From Anatilimnocola floriformis (GTDB taxonomy: Bacteria; Planctomycetota; Planctomycetia; Pirellulales; Pirellulaceae), in NCBI RefSeq assembly GCF_024256385.1, contig NZ_JAMLFW010000002.1, positions 2,108,001-2,172,000 of the forward strand: a stretch of DNA of 64,000 nt, written 5' to 3'. Shown here in pieces: positions 1-8,818 of the stretch (position 1 is its first letter; the number at the start of each line of letters is the position of its first letter). Both the position numbers and the translations under genes were made by a program. The notes below the pieces were generated by a model, which was not told the DNA's origin, did not search any database, and saw only the letters and a program-made list of their open reading frames with translations.

Positions 1-77
1 GCCAGGATTTTGCCTGTCAGGCCCCGGCGGTTGGTGCCGAGGCCATTGAAAATGCTTGGGCGCGGTTGCAGGAGTAG
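1..77 (+). CDS. C-terminal end of an unidentified protein, cut by the window edge
   Basis: Reading from base 3, an open frame gives about 24 residues ending in GAEAIENAWARLQE followed by TAG at 75-77. The Ala/Glu-rich amphipathic ending and high-GC third positions look like real coding sequence. It converges on the next gene, whose stop lies 28 bases away. The family cannot be told from so little. A chance frame is the alternative. Confidence 0.4.
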   Translation, partial: QDFACQAPAVGAEAIENAWARLQE

Positions 78-105
78 GTCAGGCACTTCAGGGCTTGGCC
101 TACGC

Positions 106-1185
106 TTACTTCCCAAAGCGTTTTTGCAACTGCACGAGTTGAATCTCGCGATCGCTCAAATCGCCGATCGGATTGAACGCGAGTGGCTTGCCGAAGAGGA
201 CGCTGAGGTGGTTTGTAGCATCGACGCGGACATCCAGATTGTCATGCCGCAGCAACGCGAGCCAAGCACAGCGATCATCGACCATCCAAGCCGCGACACG
301 TTGTGGCGAGTCGGTCGAGAGATCGGCCAGGCCCTGGCAAATGTCTTGAATGCGAGCTGCTTGCTCGGGCGTCAGACTTTTGCGGTCGAGTCGTTGCAAC
401 CAGGCCACCACGCCTTGTCCCGCGGCTCGTAGTCGCCGGTCGGCAAGTTGACGTTCTTGAAAATCATCGCTGTTCAACTGCGCCACCCAATCTCGCCATT
501 GGGCTCGTTCGGTCAGCACATCGCGGCCGGCCTGGCTGCGCAGTTCCTGCAGAATGCCATTCGAGAGTTCCTTCAGTTGCCAGTGAGGACGCAATGTTTC
601 CAGCAGTGGAAAGAGTGTTTCTTCGCACAGTTGCGGTTGCGCGAGCGACAGGTGCCACAGCGTGGCAGCCGTGTATGTTTGCGGTGAATCGCGGCCGATG
701 GTCAGCGTAATCGGCCCGCGAAACGGTTGCGAGAATTTCAGATCGGCCGACGGGCTGCTGCCGGTGCGGGTCAGCGTGATCCGCTGTTGATCATCGAGAT
801 CCAGCTTGATCTGCCGTTCGGTTTGATTGTCTTCGTAATGTAGCAGCAGCGTTTCGGTTTGCAGTTGCACCGACAGTTGCTCATAAGGCAACTCGTTCGG
901 CTCGCCGACCTGCACGATGCGACTTTGGCCGCAGCGATGGCCCAGCATGGCAATGCGCCCGCCGACGATTTCCATTCGCACCCAAGCCATTCGCGAAATG
1001 AGATTTCGCTCCGGCTTGCGCTCGCTGGACTTGTTGTTGCTCGTCGAAGTCGCCGAGGCGGGCGAATCCTGAGCCGTGGCCCGCTGTGTTGCGTGGAGCA
1101 ATACGAGCGTGGCAAAGAAGATTGTCGCCGGGCAGAGTCTCAAAGAGATGCTGCCGCGCGCGATGTCGGTAGAACTTCCCCTCAT
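106..1185 (-). CDS. Secreted hypothetical protein
   Basis: 359 residues. The N-terminus has a hydrophobic stretch (about residues 18-38, ending ATAQD) that reads as a signal peptide or membrane anchor, so the protein is probably exported. A Ser/Asn/Lys-rich linker follows. The middle (about 65-170) looks beta-rich. The C-terminal half is helical and HEAT-like around 240-340 (DDFQERQLADRRLRAAG and a later DVRVDATNHLSVLFGK). No catalytic motif is visible and I do not recognise a named family. Frames on the opposite strand over the same bases are shadows. It appears to be a single gene. Confidence 0.75.
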   Translation of the reverse strand: MRGSSTDIARGSISLRLCPATIFFATLVLLHATQRATAQDSPASATSTSNNKSSERKPERNLISRMAWVRMEIVGGRIAMLGHRCGQSRIVQVGEPNELPYEQLSVQLQTETLLLHYEDNQTERQIKLDLDDQQRITLTRTGSSPSADLKFSQPFRGPITLTIGRDSPQTYTAATLWHLSLAQPQLCEETLFPLLETLRPHWQLKELSNGILQELRSQAGRDVLTERAQWRDWVAQLNSDDFQERQLADRRLRAAGQGVVAWLQRLDRKSLTPEQAARIQDICQGLADLSTDSPQRVAAWMVDDRCAWLALLRHDNLDVRVDATNHLSVLFGKPLAFNPIGDLSDREIQLVQLQKRFGK

Positions 1186-1606
1186 GGCGAACCCCCATGC
1201 TTCGTGCAGTTCACGAGTGTGGAGAGGAAGTGAAAACTGGCTTGAATGCTGCGGATCGGCGAAATCCGTTCGCCAATCTCAGTCGAGCTGCGGCGTCATG
1301 GTTGTGCAGGCTGCCCCTTCATCGCCCAACAATCGCGGGGTAACCGGTTATCTGACTTATCGAGATTCTTGAGCTTTGGCTCAAGAGCAAGATGAAGTTT
1401 CGGACAACATTTCACCAAGCTTTTCGCAACCAACAAGATACGAGCCTAATAACCGCTAGCGTCGATGGCAAGAGCGGCCTGATGGTTCGTAATGCTACGG
1501 AAACGCGACGTTATGCGAAGGGAAAGGTGACCGCCGTTACCCCTTTTCTGCGGCTGCGCGATCGGCGAAGAGCAGCAGCACTTGCGGAAAATACTTTTGC
1601 CACAAC
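1186..1606. other. Gene-free stretch upstream of a minus-strand gene
   Basis: 421 bases with no supported gene. The only structure I see is a perfect 8-base stem with a 4-base loop at 1367-1386 (TCTTGAGC/GCTCAAGA), with no T-tract on either strand. The region must hold the promoter of the secreted hypothetical at 106-1185. Confidence 0.5.
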
Positions 1607-2311
1607 CTACGGCAGCTCTTTGATGCGAATGTTCTTAAACTCCACCGGCGAGCCTTCAGACTCCAGGCAGAGATAACCGCTGGCCGGCGTGATGTCTTTG
1701 CCGCCCGAGACTTGTTCGCCGTTGACCGAGAGTTTAATCACGCCGTCGATCGCGCTGATGTGATAATGATTCCACTCGGGCGTTCCTTTGCTCAGGTTCT
1801 TCGTGGGAAAGCTCCGCTGACCGTTTGGCGAAACCGGCGGGAACGGCGTCATCTTGGCGCGACCGACCGGGAACACATCGCCATTGGTGGTGAACCAATC
1901 GGGCTTCTTCTTGGTGCTCTTCTCATATTGCTCGGCATAACCATGATCGAGCACCTGCACTTCAATCCCTTGCGGCAGCGCGCCGGGCTTCAGTCCCTCG
2001 AGTGAAGCGGGAATGCCCCAAACAAAAATGCCGCTGTTGCCGGCGCTCTTCAAGTGTCGCCACTCGGCGACTAGCTCGAAATTCTTGTACTCCTTCAGCG
2101 TGCGAATCACGCCCACCGGTTTGCCGGTGCAATGCGCGACGCCTTCCTTCCAGCTCCAGGTGTCTTCGGCGCAGTTGACGTTCTTAAAATCCTTTTCGCC
2201 GAGTTCGATCCAGCCCTCGCCCTTGCCTTCATTCAGTTTGGGAGCTTCTTGAGCGAGCGAGATCTGCGCCAACAACAGAGCGAGCGTGACCAGCAACAGC
2301 GTGCGCGACAT
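1607..2311 (-). CDS. 3-keto-disaccharide hydrolase (DUF1080) domain protein, secreted
   Basis: 234 residues from the ATG at 2311. An open frame extends further upstream, but only this start gives a clean signal peptide (MSRTLLLVTLALLLAQISLAQ). The mature part is a single DUF1080 (PF06439) domain with a concanavalin-like fold, recognised from WIELGEKDFKNVNC, the GNSGIFVWG core and the C-terminal SGYLCLESEGSPVEFKNIRIKEL. Members are very abundant in planctomycetes; characterised relatives hydrolyse 3-keto-glycosides, others are only predicted to bind or cut sugars. The protein is presumably periplasmic. The downstream gap to the next minus-strand start is wide, so it is probably its own transcript. 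Confidence 0.9.
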   Translation of the reverse strand: MSRTLLLVTLALLLAQISLAQEAPKLNEGKGEGWIELGEKDFKNVNCAEDTWSWKEGVAHCTGKPVGVIRTLKEYKNFELVAEWRHLKSAGNSGIFVWGIPASLEGLKPGALPQGIEVQVLDHGYAEQYEKSTKKKPDWFTTNGDVFPVGRAKMTPFPPVSPNGQRSFPTKNLSKGTPEWNHYHISAIDGVIKLSVNGEQVSGGKDITPASGYLCLESEGSPVEFKNIRIKELP

Positions 2312-2369
2312 GGTTCGATTTCCGAGGTGGGATGTACGGAAGGGGATGCCGCGCATTGTAGTGCACCCC

Positions 2370-2395
2370 AAGTAGGACGGAACATTGGTCCGTCG
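2370..2395. repeat. Short palindromic repeat, GGACGGA..TGGTCCGTC type
   Basis: An imperfect palindrome (GACGGAAC, 3-base loop, GGTCCGTC) preceded by GTAG. A second copy with the same GTAGGACGGA opening lies directly after recA at 42830-42852. It sits between the TPR lipoprotein stop and the DUF1080 start. Confidence 0.55.
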
Positions 2396-2417
2396 ATGAA
2401 GCAGACGCCAACGTCGC

Positions 2418-3413
2418 TTAACGCATCGCCTCAGGTTGCGGCAGCGCGGCAAAATTGTGCTGTCGCGCGGCGAGCTCGCTGCGGAGTTGGATGGCCGCCG
2501 GATGATAAGGATCCATTTGCAGCGCGCCGTTATTGGCAAGGGTCGCACTGCCGACATCACCGGCCTGCAAGCGAGCGCGAGCCAGTTCCACCAAGAGTTC
2601 TGGAGTCGGCTTGAGACGGGCCGCGGCGGCTAGGCAATCGGCGGCGTCTTGATGGCGGCCGAGCCGATTTAGCACGAGCCCTTCGCGAAAGAGGACATCG
2701 GGTGGCACCGAGCCGGGCGGAAATTGATCAGCCAGCGATTGCAGCGTGGCAAGCGCCCGTTGCGGCCGACCACTGCCGTCGTACAGTTCTGCCACGGCAA
2801 TTTGCGCCGCCGGAAAGTGGGGCTGCAAACTCAGCGCGCGGTGATAAGTAGCGAGCGCTTCTTCGTTTTGCCCTGTCGCCCGCTGCACACTCGCCTTCAG
2901 CGCCCAGGCATTTGGCAGGTGCTTATTCGCGGCGATCGCTTTATCAGCTTGTCGGGCGGCGGCTGGTAGATTGCCGAGCGTGAAATACATCTGGCCGAGT
3001 TGCACGACTCGCTCAGGATCGTCGCCCGAGAGCTTGACGGCTTCGGTCATGTGGACGACCGCTTGCTCTTGCGCGCCGCGTTGCCAGAGCGATTCTGCAT
3101 AGCCGTAGCGCGCTCGTTCATCCGTCGGCAACCGCTGCACGGCCTCGGCAAAGTAGGCTTCGGCTTGATCCCATTGCCCCTTCTGCTGGGCATCTTTTCC
3201 TTGCAGCGACAGTTGCCGCGTGACGGCGATGGTTTCGTCGGAATCTTTTTTGCAGCGGAGTGAACGACAGCCACTGCCGCTGCCAATCAAACAAAGAAGC
3301 GTGACCGCCAGGCAAACGATTCGTGCTCGATTCCGCCGGGCTATATCAACGAAGACGCTGCTAGTGGCGCGATGATCGCGCAGCAACGTACCTGGTCGTT
3401 GAATTTGGAGCAT
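2418..3413 (-). CDS. TPR-repeat lipoprotein
   Basis: About 331 residues from the ATG at 3413; an ATG at 3485 in the same frame is possible, and neither has a strong ribosome-binding site. A hydrophobic segment (RIVCLAVTLLCLIGSGSGC) ends in a lipobox-like cysteine, so the protein is probably a lipoprotein. The pre-lipobox part is unusually long from any ATG, so the true start may be a non-ATG codon near 3350-3390. The rest is tandem tetratricopeptide repeats (AEAYFAEAVQRLPTDERARYGYAESLW, then AATYHRALSLQPHFPAAQIAVAEL-like units), a scaffold for protein interactions. The partner is unknown. Confidence 0.85.
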   Translation of the reverse strand: MLQIQRPGTLLRDHRATSSVFVDIARRNRARIVCLAVTLLCLIGSGSGCRSLRCKKDSDETIAVTRQLSLQGKDAQQKGQWDQAEAYFAEAVQRLPTDERARYGYAESLWQRGAQEQAVVHMTEAVKLSGDDPERVVQLGQMYFTLGNLPAAARQADKAIAANKHLPNAWALKASVQRATGQNEEALATYHRALSLQPHFPAAQIAVAELYDGSGRPQRALATLQSLADQFPPGSVPPDVLFREGLVLNRLGRHQDAADCLAAAARLKPTPELLVELARARLQAGDVGSATLANNGALQMDPYHPAAIQLRSELAARQHNFAALPQPEAMR

Positions 3414-3667
3414 CCGTGCTCTGCCAGAAGATGAAGTGCAAGCCTGCCGCCGGTTATCGAACGCATCGACCTTCGCCGCGCGCATCTTGAGCGCGGATAA
3501 GCCGATTCCGGTGGATTGCGGGTGAATAACAAAATCACACTAGACGGACAAGAAGAAACCGTGCGCGATGGCCGCTAGCGTCGACCGAAGGGGCCACTTT
3601 TCACTTCTGCATGCAAGCATTAAGGTGGCTAGTAGCACTTCGATTCGTGTCTTCAGTAGGTAAGCCC

Positions 3668-4111
3668 ATGCCGGCGGTGTTCGAAAAATTCGGTGTCCGC
3701 GTTCTCTATCCCGAGAACTGGGATCTCATCGACGTGGATGGCGAGAGCACGCCGCTCTGCTTCACCCTGCAAAGCAAAGAAACGGCCTACTGGACTCTTT
3801 ACATCTATCCGCCTGGTCACGAAGTGCGGCCCAAGGTGAAAGAGATTGTCGAAGGACTGCAAGCCGAGTACAAAGAGGTCGAAGTCATCCCTGTCGAAGA
3901 AGAAATCGGCGAGACGAAGACCAAGGGCGTCGACCTGGCGTTCTTTTATCTCGACCTGCTCGTCGAAGCCAAGATCCGCACGCTCCGCACGCCGTCAGCA
4001 ACGCTCATCTGGCACTACATGGCGGAGAGTCGCGAGTTCGAAGAGCGCGAACCGGTGTTCAAGGCAATCGCCACTACGCTGCTGCAAACGCAAGTGGCGC
4101 TGCCGGAATAA
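3668..4111 (+). CDS. Hypothetical protein, small alpha/beta domain
   Basis: 147 residues from the ATG at 3668, preceded by TAGGTAAG; an in-frame start at 3611 is less convincing. The sequence (FGVRVLYPENWDLIDV, WTLYIYPPG, then a final ATLIWHYMAESREFEEREPVFKAIATTLL) resembles the PsbP/DUF1795-type fold of small proteins that start with a PENW motif, but this is a visual impression. There is no signal peptide, so it is probably cytoplasmic. It converges with lpxA. Confidence 0.75.
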   Translation: MPAVFEKFGVRVLYPENWDLIDVDGESTPLCFTLQSKETAYWTLYIYPPGHEVRPKVKEIVEGLQAEYKEVEVIPVEEEIGETKTKGVDLAFFYLDLLVEAKIRTLRTPSATLIWHYMAESREFEEREPVFKAIATTLLQTQVALPE

Positions 4112-4113
4112 CC

Positions 4114-4136
4114 GCCGAGTGTGCCAGGCACACGGC
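4114..4136. terminator. Hairpin between convergent genes
   Basis: GTGTGCC and GGCACAC pair around a single A, extended by GCC/GGC. It lies between the stops of the hypothetical at 3668-4111 and lpxA. No T-tract follows on either strand, so a role in termination is inferred only from position. Confidence 0.3.
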
Positions 4137-4146
4137 AAACTCACCT

Positions 4147-5016
4147 TCAGGCAGCTTCCCGCTTCTGGTCGCCGGCTTCGTTTTCGATGTCGTCGTCTTC
4201 GACACTGGCGATTTTCAGAGTAGCCTTGCGGCTGATGCGGCGTTCTTGCACGAAGCCCCGCTTGCCCGACTTCAGGAACTCATAGAATTCCGCACAAGGG
4301 CCTTCGTTGAATTCGGCTTTGAGAATGGTCAGCACTTCCGACCACCGCAGGCCTTGGCGATAGATCACGCGGTAGGCTTGCTTGAGTTGCAGGATTTGTT
4401 CGGGTGTGTAGCCATTGCGACGCAGACCGACGCGGTTCAAGCCGACGACTTCTGTCGAGCCGCCGCCTTCGACCATCATGAACGGCGGGACGTCTTGCAC
4501 AATCTTGGCGATCGCGCCGACCATGGCCAGGCGACCGACGCGGCAGAACTGATGCACACCCACGCCACCGGAGATGTAAGCGCGATCTTCGATGTGCGTA
4601 TGACCGCCGAGCATCGAGTTGTTGACCAGCACGCAGTTGTTGCCGACGCGGGCGTCGTGGCCGACGTGAGCGTTGACCATCATCAGGTTGTGATTGCCGA
4701 CGATCGTGGCCGCGTCATTGGCATGGCCGCGGTGGAACGTGGCGTTTTCGCGAATGCGGTTGTGATCGCCGATGATCAGCGTACCGCCGGGCTGAGCTTC
4801 AACCAGGTGCTGAGCCTTGGCGCCGAGGATGGCGCCTTCGCCGATCTCGTTATTCACACCGAGCGTCGTGCGGCTTTTGACCACCGCGCGAGCTTCGAGG
4901 CGGCAATCGTCGCCGATGCGTGTTTCGGCTTCGATGATGCAGTACGGGCCGATGGAGACATTCCGGCCGATCTCCGCACGAGGATCGACCACCGCTGTTG
5001 GATGAATGTGGGCCAC
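4147..5016 (-). CDS. lpxA: Acyl-ACP--UDP-N-acetylglucosamine O-acyltransferase
   Basis: 289 residues. LpxA transfers the 3-hydroxyacyl chain from acyl carrier protein to UDP-GlcNAc, the first step of lipid A synthesis, in the cytoplasm. The N-terminal two thirds is a left-handed beta helix of hexapeptide repeats (HPTAVVDPRAEIGRNVSIGP onward). VNAHVGHD places the catalytic histidine at residue 120 (E. coli His125), and GGVGVHQFCRVG and QDVPPFMMVEG are typical of LpxA rather than LpxD or a generic transferase. The helical C-terminal domain follows. The protein carries about 25 extra charged residues at the C-terminus (VEDDDIENEAGDQKREAA) beyond the usual 262. Its presence supports a lipid A-type outer membrane in this organism. 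Confidence 0.95.
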   Translation of the reverse strand: MAHIHPTAVVDPRAEIGRNVSIGPYCIIEAETRIGDDCRLEARAVVKSRTTLGVNNEIGEGAILGAKAQHLVEAQPGGTLIIGDHNRIRENATFHRGHANDAATIVGNHNLMMVNAHVGHDARVGNNCVLVNNSMLGGHTHIEDRAYISGGVGVHQFCRVGRLAMVGAIAKIVQDVPPFMMVEGGGSTEVVGLNRVGLRRNGYTPEQILQLKQAYRVIYRQGLRWSEVLTILKAEFNEGPCAEFYEFLKSGKRGFVQERRISRKATLKIASVEDDDIENEAGDQKREAA

Positions 5017-5452
5017 AGGTGCTCTTTCCTACGACCGTCCTTGGTCGCACTGGGTTTTGTTCCGCGGGTTTAAATCCGCAGGTCTTGATCCGACCGATGT
5101 CCGGCGTCGCTGGGTATCGTCGCGGGACATTCCATCGTTCGCGTCACATCCTGTGACGGGCACTCGCTCTGCATTTCATTTGCTTCTTAGCCAAAGCATC
5201 GGAAATCGACAGCCTGGAGATTGAAGCGCAGGTCCGAATTATGCCAACTTTGCAGGATGTGTCGACATCAGTTTTTTTGGAGAGATTTCCGAAGATCGAT
5301 TGGCGGGATTGAGCGATGAAGTGCTAGCGTTTGGTGCTAGTAAAATTTGCATGAGTTGGAGACGAACCCATTTGTGGACGACAGCGCTCTGCGGTTCCGT
5401 TCGCAATGGTTAGGTACTTCGGTCTGCAAAACTCGTGAACAGTCTTTTCTGA
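5017..5452. other. Gene-free stretch with two small hairpins
   Basis: 436 bases between the lpxA start and the next gene. I see a near-palindrome around 5063-5083 (GCGGGTTTAAATCCGC) and a perfect 7-base stem at 5142-5158 (CGTCACA TCC TGTGACG). No coding sequence is supported. Confidence 0.5.
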
Positions 5453-5890
5453 GTGATGTGTAGTGTCGCCTTGAATTATCGAGATCATCTGCGGATTTGG
5501 GAGTCGGACTATGGCCGTTCGGACGGATGGGATGTGGAACTCGATGGGAAGCTTGTAGCTTTGTTGGATGAGCCGCAATTTGAGGACATGTTCTGGTATA
5601 GCTACCGCCTATCGGTGACGGCGGATGATCCAACGCTGAAAGAACGCATGCTGACTGCGGAGTTCTGGAAAGGGGATGATTGTTTGCGGCTCGTTTGTCG
5701 TAGTCGAGCCACCGGGTTTGTTGTTGAGCATCCCTTGCCCGCTCCTGGGTTCAATCAATCTAACCGAGTACTGATGCGTTTTTTGTATATTTCCATACGT
5801 GATCCGCTTCCCTGGGACTGGATCGTTCTGAAGTTTCGCAAAGTGTTTCGTTCTAGTTTCAAGCGTCAGACACATAAATTCGCGAAGTAA
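5453..5890 (+). CDS. Hypothetical protein
   Basis: 145 residues from a GTG, or 144 from the ATG directly after it at 5456. The chain is rich in aromatic residues (IWESDYGRSDGWDVELDGKLVALLDEP, then FEDMFWYSYRL) and reads like a beta-rich globular domain ending in a basic tail. GC content is lower than in the neighbours. No signal peptide, membrane segment or known motif was found. Orphan gene with long gaps on both sides. Confidence 0.6.
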   Translation: MMCSVALNYRDHLRIWESDYGRSDGWDVELDGKLVALLDEPQFEDMFWYSYRLSVTADDPTLKERMLTAEFWKGDDCLRLVCRSRATGFVVEHPLPAPGFNQSNRVLMRFLYISIRDPLPWDWIVLKFRKVFRSSFKRQTHKFAK

Positions 5891-6205
5891 GTCTCGTAGG
5901 TAAGGTCTGGCGCTCCAGTCTTAACGAATCGAAAGTACGCGGCCATTTCTGGCGGAACCAGAACCTACTTTGTCTTTTGCCGGCAGCGCAGTAATCGAGT
6001 TGCTGACCAATAGGACTCTCGCTGATCTGCAAAAACAGATCCTGCCGCCCACCTGTGCATACGCCGCTTTCATACCAGTTGATTCGCTGCCCTGGCGATG
6101 GCGAACCCTCGGGCATGGTATGGCGGAAGCTTTTCAGCTCCCTCCAACCCCAGACCGCGGCGACATGATTTAGATTTCGCAACATTTGCGATCTGTCCCG
6201 CAAGG
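5891..6205. other. Gene-free stretch
   Basis: 315 bases between the hypothetical and the end of the vapC-like gene. Short open frames are present on both strands, but none has a convincing composition or start. I see no repeats or strong hairpins. Confidence 0.4.
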
Positions 6206-6592
6206 CTACCAAAGTCTTTTGATGCCGTAAGGATCAAGGGCCGCATCGATGCTGACTATCGGCATGTGCTCGACGATGGACTGAGCGATTAGCAGGCGGT
6301 CGAAGGGATCGTTATGGTGCCGCGGAAGTGAGGTAAGCGGCTCGCAATGCTTCGGTTCAATCGGCAAGATCGAGATGCCGAGGTCGCGTATTGCCCGTTG
6401 CATGAAGTCCGGAAAAGGCTCGGTCAGCGTGAGTTTCTGTGTGCCGAGTTTGATTGCGATCTCCCAATAAGATGCTGGGCTAATCACGCATTGATTGGCA
6501 AGATCAAGGATGAGGTTGCCGGCAGTCGCGCTAAGCTTCGGGTCGCTGGTGTATGCCCAGATGAGAGTGTGTGTATCGAGCAGTAGCCTCAC
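6206..6592 (-). CDS. vapC: PIN-domain toxin of a VapBC-type system
   Basis: 128 residues, the usual length for VapC. PIN domains are Mg-dependent RNases. The acidic residues are visible: Asp6 in LLLDTHTLIW, Glu44 in SYWEIAIK, Asp95/Asp98 in HHNDPFDRLLIAQ and Asp116 in IVSIDAALDPYG. The start overlaps the stop of the antitoxin gene by four bases, the usual coupling for such pairs. Expected to be autoregulated with its partner; the RNA target cannot be told. The symbol is a family label. Confidence 0.9.
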   Translation of the reverse strand: MRLLLDTHTLIWAYTSDPKLSATAGNLILDLANQCVISPASYWEIAIKLGTQKLTLTEPFPDFMQRAIRDLGISILPIEPKHCEPLTSLPRHHNDPFDRLLIAQSIVEHMPIVSIDAALDPYGIKRLW

Positions 6593-6816
6593 TCCATGTA
6601 CTCCTTGAAATCCTCCAGGTGGGACTTGTCCTCGTGATCGTAGAACAGGACTTTCCCTTTTCCGCTTCCCAAAATGCGCGGCTGGGCTGATGCTTCTGGT
6701 GTTAAGCGAGCAATCGGTTTGCCGTCACGTGTGATGATGACGCTTTCTCCGGTCGCCAGTTTCTCTAACAATTCGGGCAAGCGTGATTGAACTTCTTCGA
6801 CAGTGGCTGTGGACAT
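6589..6816 (-). CDS. vapB: Phd/YefM-type antitoxin
   Basis: 75 residues. The N-terminal half (VEEVQSRLPELLEKLATGESVIITRDGKPIARLTP) is the Phd/YefM fold, which binds operator DNA; the C-terminal part (DHEDKSHLEDFKEYME) is the flexible segment that neutralises the toxin. A GGAGG lies about ten bases before the ATG at 6816. It is upstream of, and overlaps, the PIN toxin gene, so the two form an operon on the minus strand. Confidence 0.88.
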   Translation of the reverse strand: MSTATVEEVQSRLPELLEKLATGESVIITRDGKPIARLTPEASAQPRILGSGKGKVLFYDHEDKSHLEDFKEYME

Positions 6817-6892
6817 TCATTGGCCCTCCGTACTTCCTAAGATAACCTAACTGCGGCGCTAGTTCACACAAACCACGAAGTACACAACGTAC

Positions 6893-6927
6893 AAAAGAAA
6901 ACCCCGCGGGTTTTACTCAGCGGGGTT
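6893..6927 (-). terminator. Rho-independent terminator of rpsA
   Basis: On the minus strand an AACCCCGC...GCGGGGTT stem (6900-6907 with 6920-6927) is followed by TTCTTTTGT. It begins 33 bases after the rpsA stop, which fits intrinsic termination. Confidence 0.85.
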
Positions 6928-6960
6928 CTGTGTTAATCAGGATCAAGTCGAACGAACGGC

Positions 6961-8793
6961 CTAAGCCTTTCCTTCGTCTCCCTTGTCGCCAGCGGCCATC
7001 GTGGGGCTGATGAGCGGGCCGCCGCCACCGAGGCCACCCTTCAGTTCGCCGCTGCCCTTGCTCTTCTTCTTCGGCGAGGTTTCTCCACCGGCGCCATCGA
7101 CTGGCGGTTCGGCGGCGGAATCTTCTTCGCTCCATTCGACGCGCTTGCGGCTGAGGCCGATCTTGCGCTCGTCGATATCGACGCGGAGAATCTTCACATC
7201 GATCTTGTCGCCGACCTTCACCACTTCTTCCGGATTCTCGACCTTATGGTCGGCGAGTTCCGAAATGTGGAGCAGGCCTTCGAGGCCGTCTTCGAGGCCG
7301 ACAAAGACGCCGAAGTTGGTGATCTTGGTCACCGTGCCGCTGACAACCTGGCCGGGGTTGTACTTGCCCGGGATGTCGCGAGCCCATGGATCTTCGTCCA
7401 GTTGCTTCAGGCCGAGGGCGATACGCCGACGTTCCTGATCGACCGACAGGATCTTGCACTTCACAACCTGGCCCTTTTCGAGCATTTCGCTCGGGTGACC
7501 AATCTTGCGAGTCCACGACATGTCGCTGACGTGCAACAGACCGTCGATGCCTTCTTCGAGTTCGACAAACGCGCCGTAGTTGGTGAGGTTGCGAACCTTG
7601 CCTTCGACCAGCGAGTCGACAGGATATTTTTCCGCGACCTTGGTCCACGGATTTTCCTGCGTCTGCTTCATACCCAGCGACAGCTGCTGACCATCCTTGT
7701 CGACACCGAGAATCACGACGCTGATTTCGTCGTTGATGTTCACGAGTTCGCTCGGATGATTGACGCGGCGGGTCCAGCTCATTTCGCTGATGTGCACCAG
7801 GCCTTCGATGCCCGGCTCGAGCTTGACGAACGCACCGTAGCTCATCACGTTGACGACCGAACCCTTGTGGGTCGAGCCGACCGGATACTTTTCGGCCACG
7901 TTGGTCCAAGGGTTGTGACCCTTTTGCTTCAGGCCGAGCGCGATCTTTTGCTTTTCGCGATCGATGTGGAGCACCATCACTTCGAGCTCTTGGTCGATCG
8001 AGACCATTTCGCTCGGGTGACCGATGCGGTCCCAGCTCATATCGGTGATGTGGAGCAGACCGTCGATGCCGCCCAGGTCGACGAACGCGCCGAACTCGGC
8101 GATGTTCTTGACGACGCCCTTGCGCGACTGACCGACTTCCAGTTCCTTGAGCAACGATTCGCGAGCTTCCTGGCGCTGACGTTCGATGAGCGAACGACGG
8201 CTGACGACGATGTTCTTGCGAGCTTCGTCGATCTTGAGCACTTCGCACTGCACCGTGCGATTGATGTAATCGCCGATGTCGGCAGGACGACGGATGTCGA
8301 CCTGGCTGGCCGGCAAGAACACGTTCACGCCGCTGACGTCGACGAGCAAACCACCCTTGATCTTGCGGGTGACGAGACCGGAGACGACGTCACCTTCCTT
8401 GATCTTCTTGAGAATATCGAGCCACTGGTCCATCTTGCGCGCTTTGCGCTTGCTGATGCGGACCATGCCACCGTCATCGGGCGTGGCAGTTTCATCTTCG
8501 AGGTCTTCGATGAGGACGCGGACCAGATCGCCCACTTGCGGCGGCGGATCTTCTGGATCCCATTCATCGACCGGAATCGAGCCTTCGCTCTTGAAACCGA
8601 TGTCGACGAGGACCATGCCGTCGCCGACGCGCAAAATGCGGCCTTCGACGATTTTGTTGACGTCAAACCCGATGGTGTCACCACCAGGAATGATGCCGAT
8701 GTCGTCGTCGCCAATGTCTTGGACGGCGAGGGCGTACATCGACTCGATGTCAGGGTCGTTCTCCAGGTCGCGAATCAGTCTGCGATTAACCAT
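6961..8793 (-). CDS. rpsA: 30S ribosomal protein S1
   Basis: 610 residues with six S1/OB repeats, at roughly 46-125, 135-210, 222-295, 307-380, 392-465 and 480-552. Repeats 3-6 carry the repeated GAFVDL / GLLHISEMSW / HPSEM pattern. S1 sits on the small subunit and helps recruit mRNA. A charged, Gly/Pro-rich tail of about 55 residues follows. The start at 8793 fits the family (an acidic N-terminus ahead of repeat 1), but the best Shine-Dalgarno sequence is about 19 bases away and is better placed for a tiny upstream reading frame (see separate entry). A strong terminator follows the gene. Long open frames on the opposite strand are shadows. Confidence 0.96.
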   Translation of the reverse strand: MVNRRLIRDLENDPDIESMYALAVQDIGDDDIGIIPGGDTIGFDVNKIVEGRILRVGDGMVLVDIGFKSEGSIPVDEWDPEDPPPQVGDLVRVLIEDLEDETATPDDGGMVRISKRKARKMDQWLDILKKIKEGDVVSGLVTRKIKGGLLVDVSGVNVFLPASQVDIRRPADIGDYINRTVQCEVLKIDEARKNIVVSRRSLIERQRQEARESLLKELEVGQSRKGVVKNIAEFGAFVDLGGIDGLLHITDMSWDRIGHPSEMVSIDQELEVMVLHIDREKQKIALGLKQKGHNPWTNVAEKYPVGSTHKGSVVNVMSYGAFVKLEPGIEGLVHISEMSWTRRVNHPSELVNINDEISVVILGVDKDGQQLSLGMKQTQENPWTKVAEKYPVDSLVEGKVRNLTNYGAFVELEEGIDGLLHVSDMSWTRKIGHPSEMLEKGQVVKCKILSVDQERRRIALGLKQLDEDPWARDIPGKYNPGQVVSGTVTKITNFGVFVGLEDGLEGLLHISELADHKVENPEEVVKVGDKIDVKILRVDIDERKIGLSRKRVEWSEEDSAAEPPVDGAGGETSPKKKSKGSGELKGGLGGGGPLISPTMAAGDKGDEGKA

Positions 8794-8806
8794 AAACCAA
8801 AAACAT
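8786..8806 (-). promoter_or_regulatory. Six-codon upstream reading frame overlapping the rpsA start
   Basis: On the minus strand GGGAGGAA (8811-8818) stands 6 bases before an ATG at 8806 that opens a frame MFLVYG and stops at TAA (8788-8786), five bases inside rpsA. The rpsA ATG at 8793 is in another frame and about 19 bases from the same GGAGG. This may be a translational-coupling or regulatory leader; that role is inference. Confidence 0.45.
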
Positions 8807-8818
8807 TACCTTCCTCCC

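Noticed and set aside
5859-6212. Open frames on both strands between the hypothetical and the vapC-like gene
   Set aside because: No ribosome-binding site, no conserved-looking segments and mixed composition.
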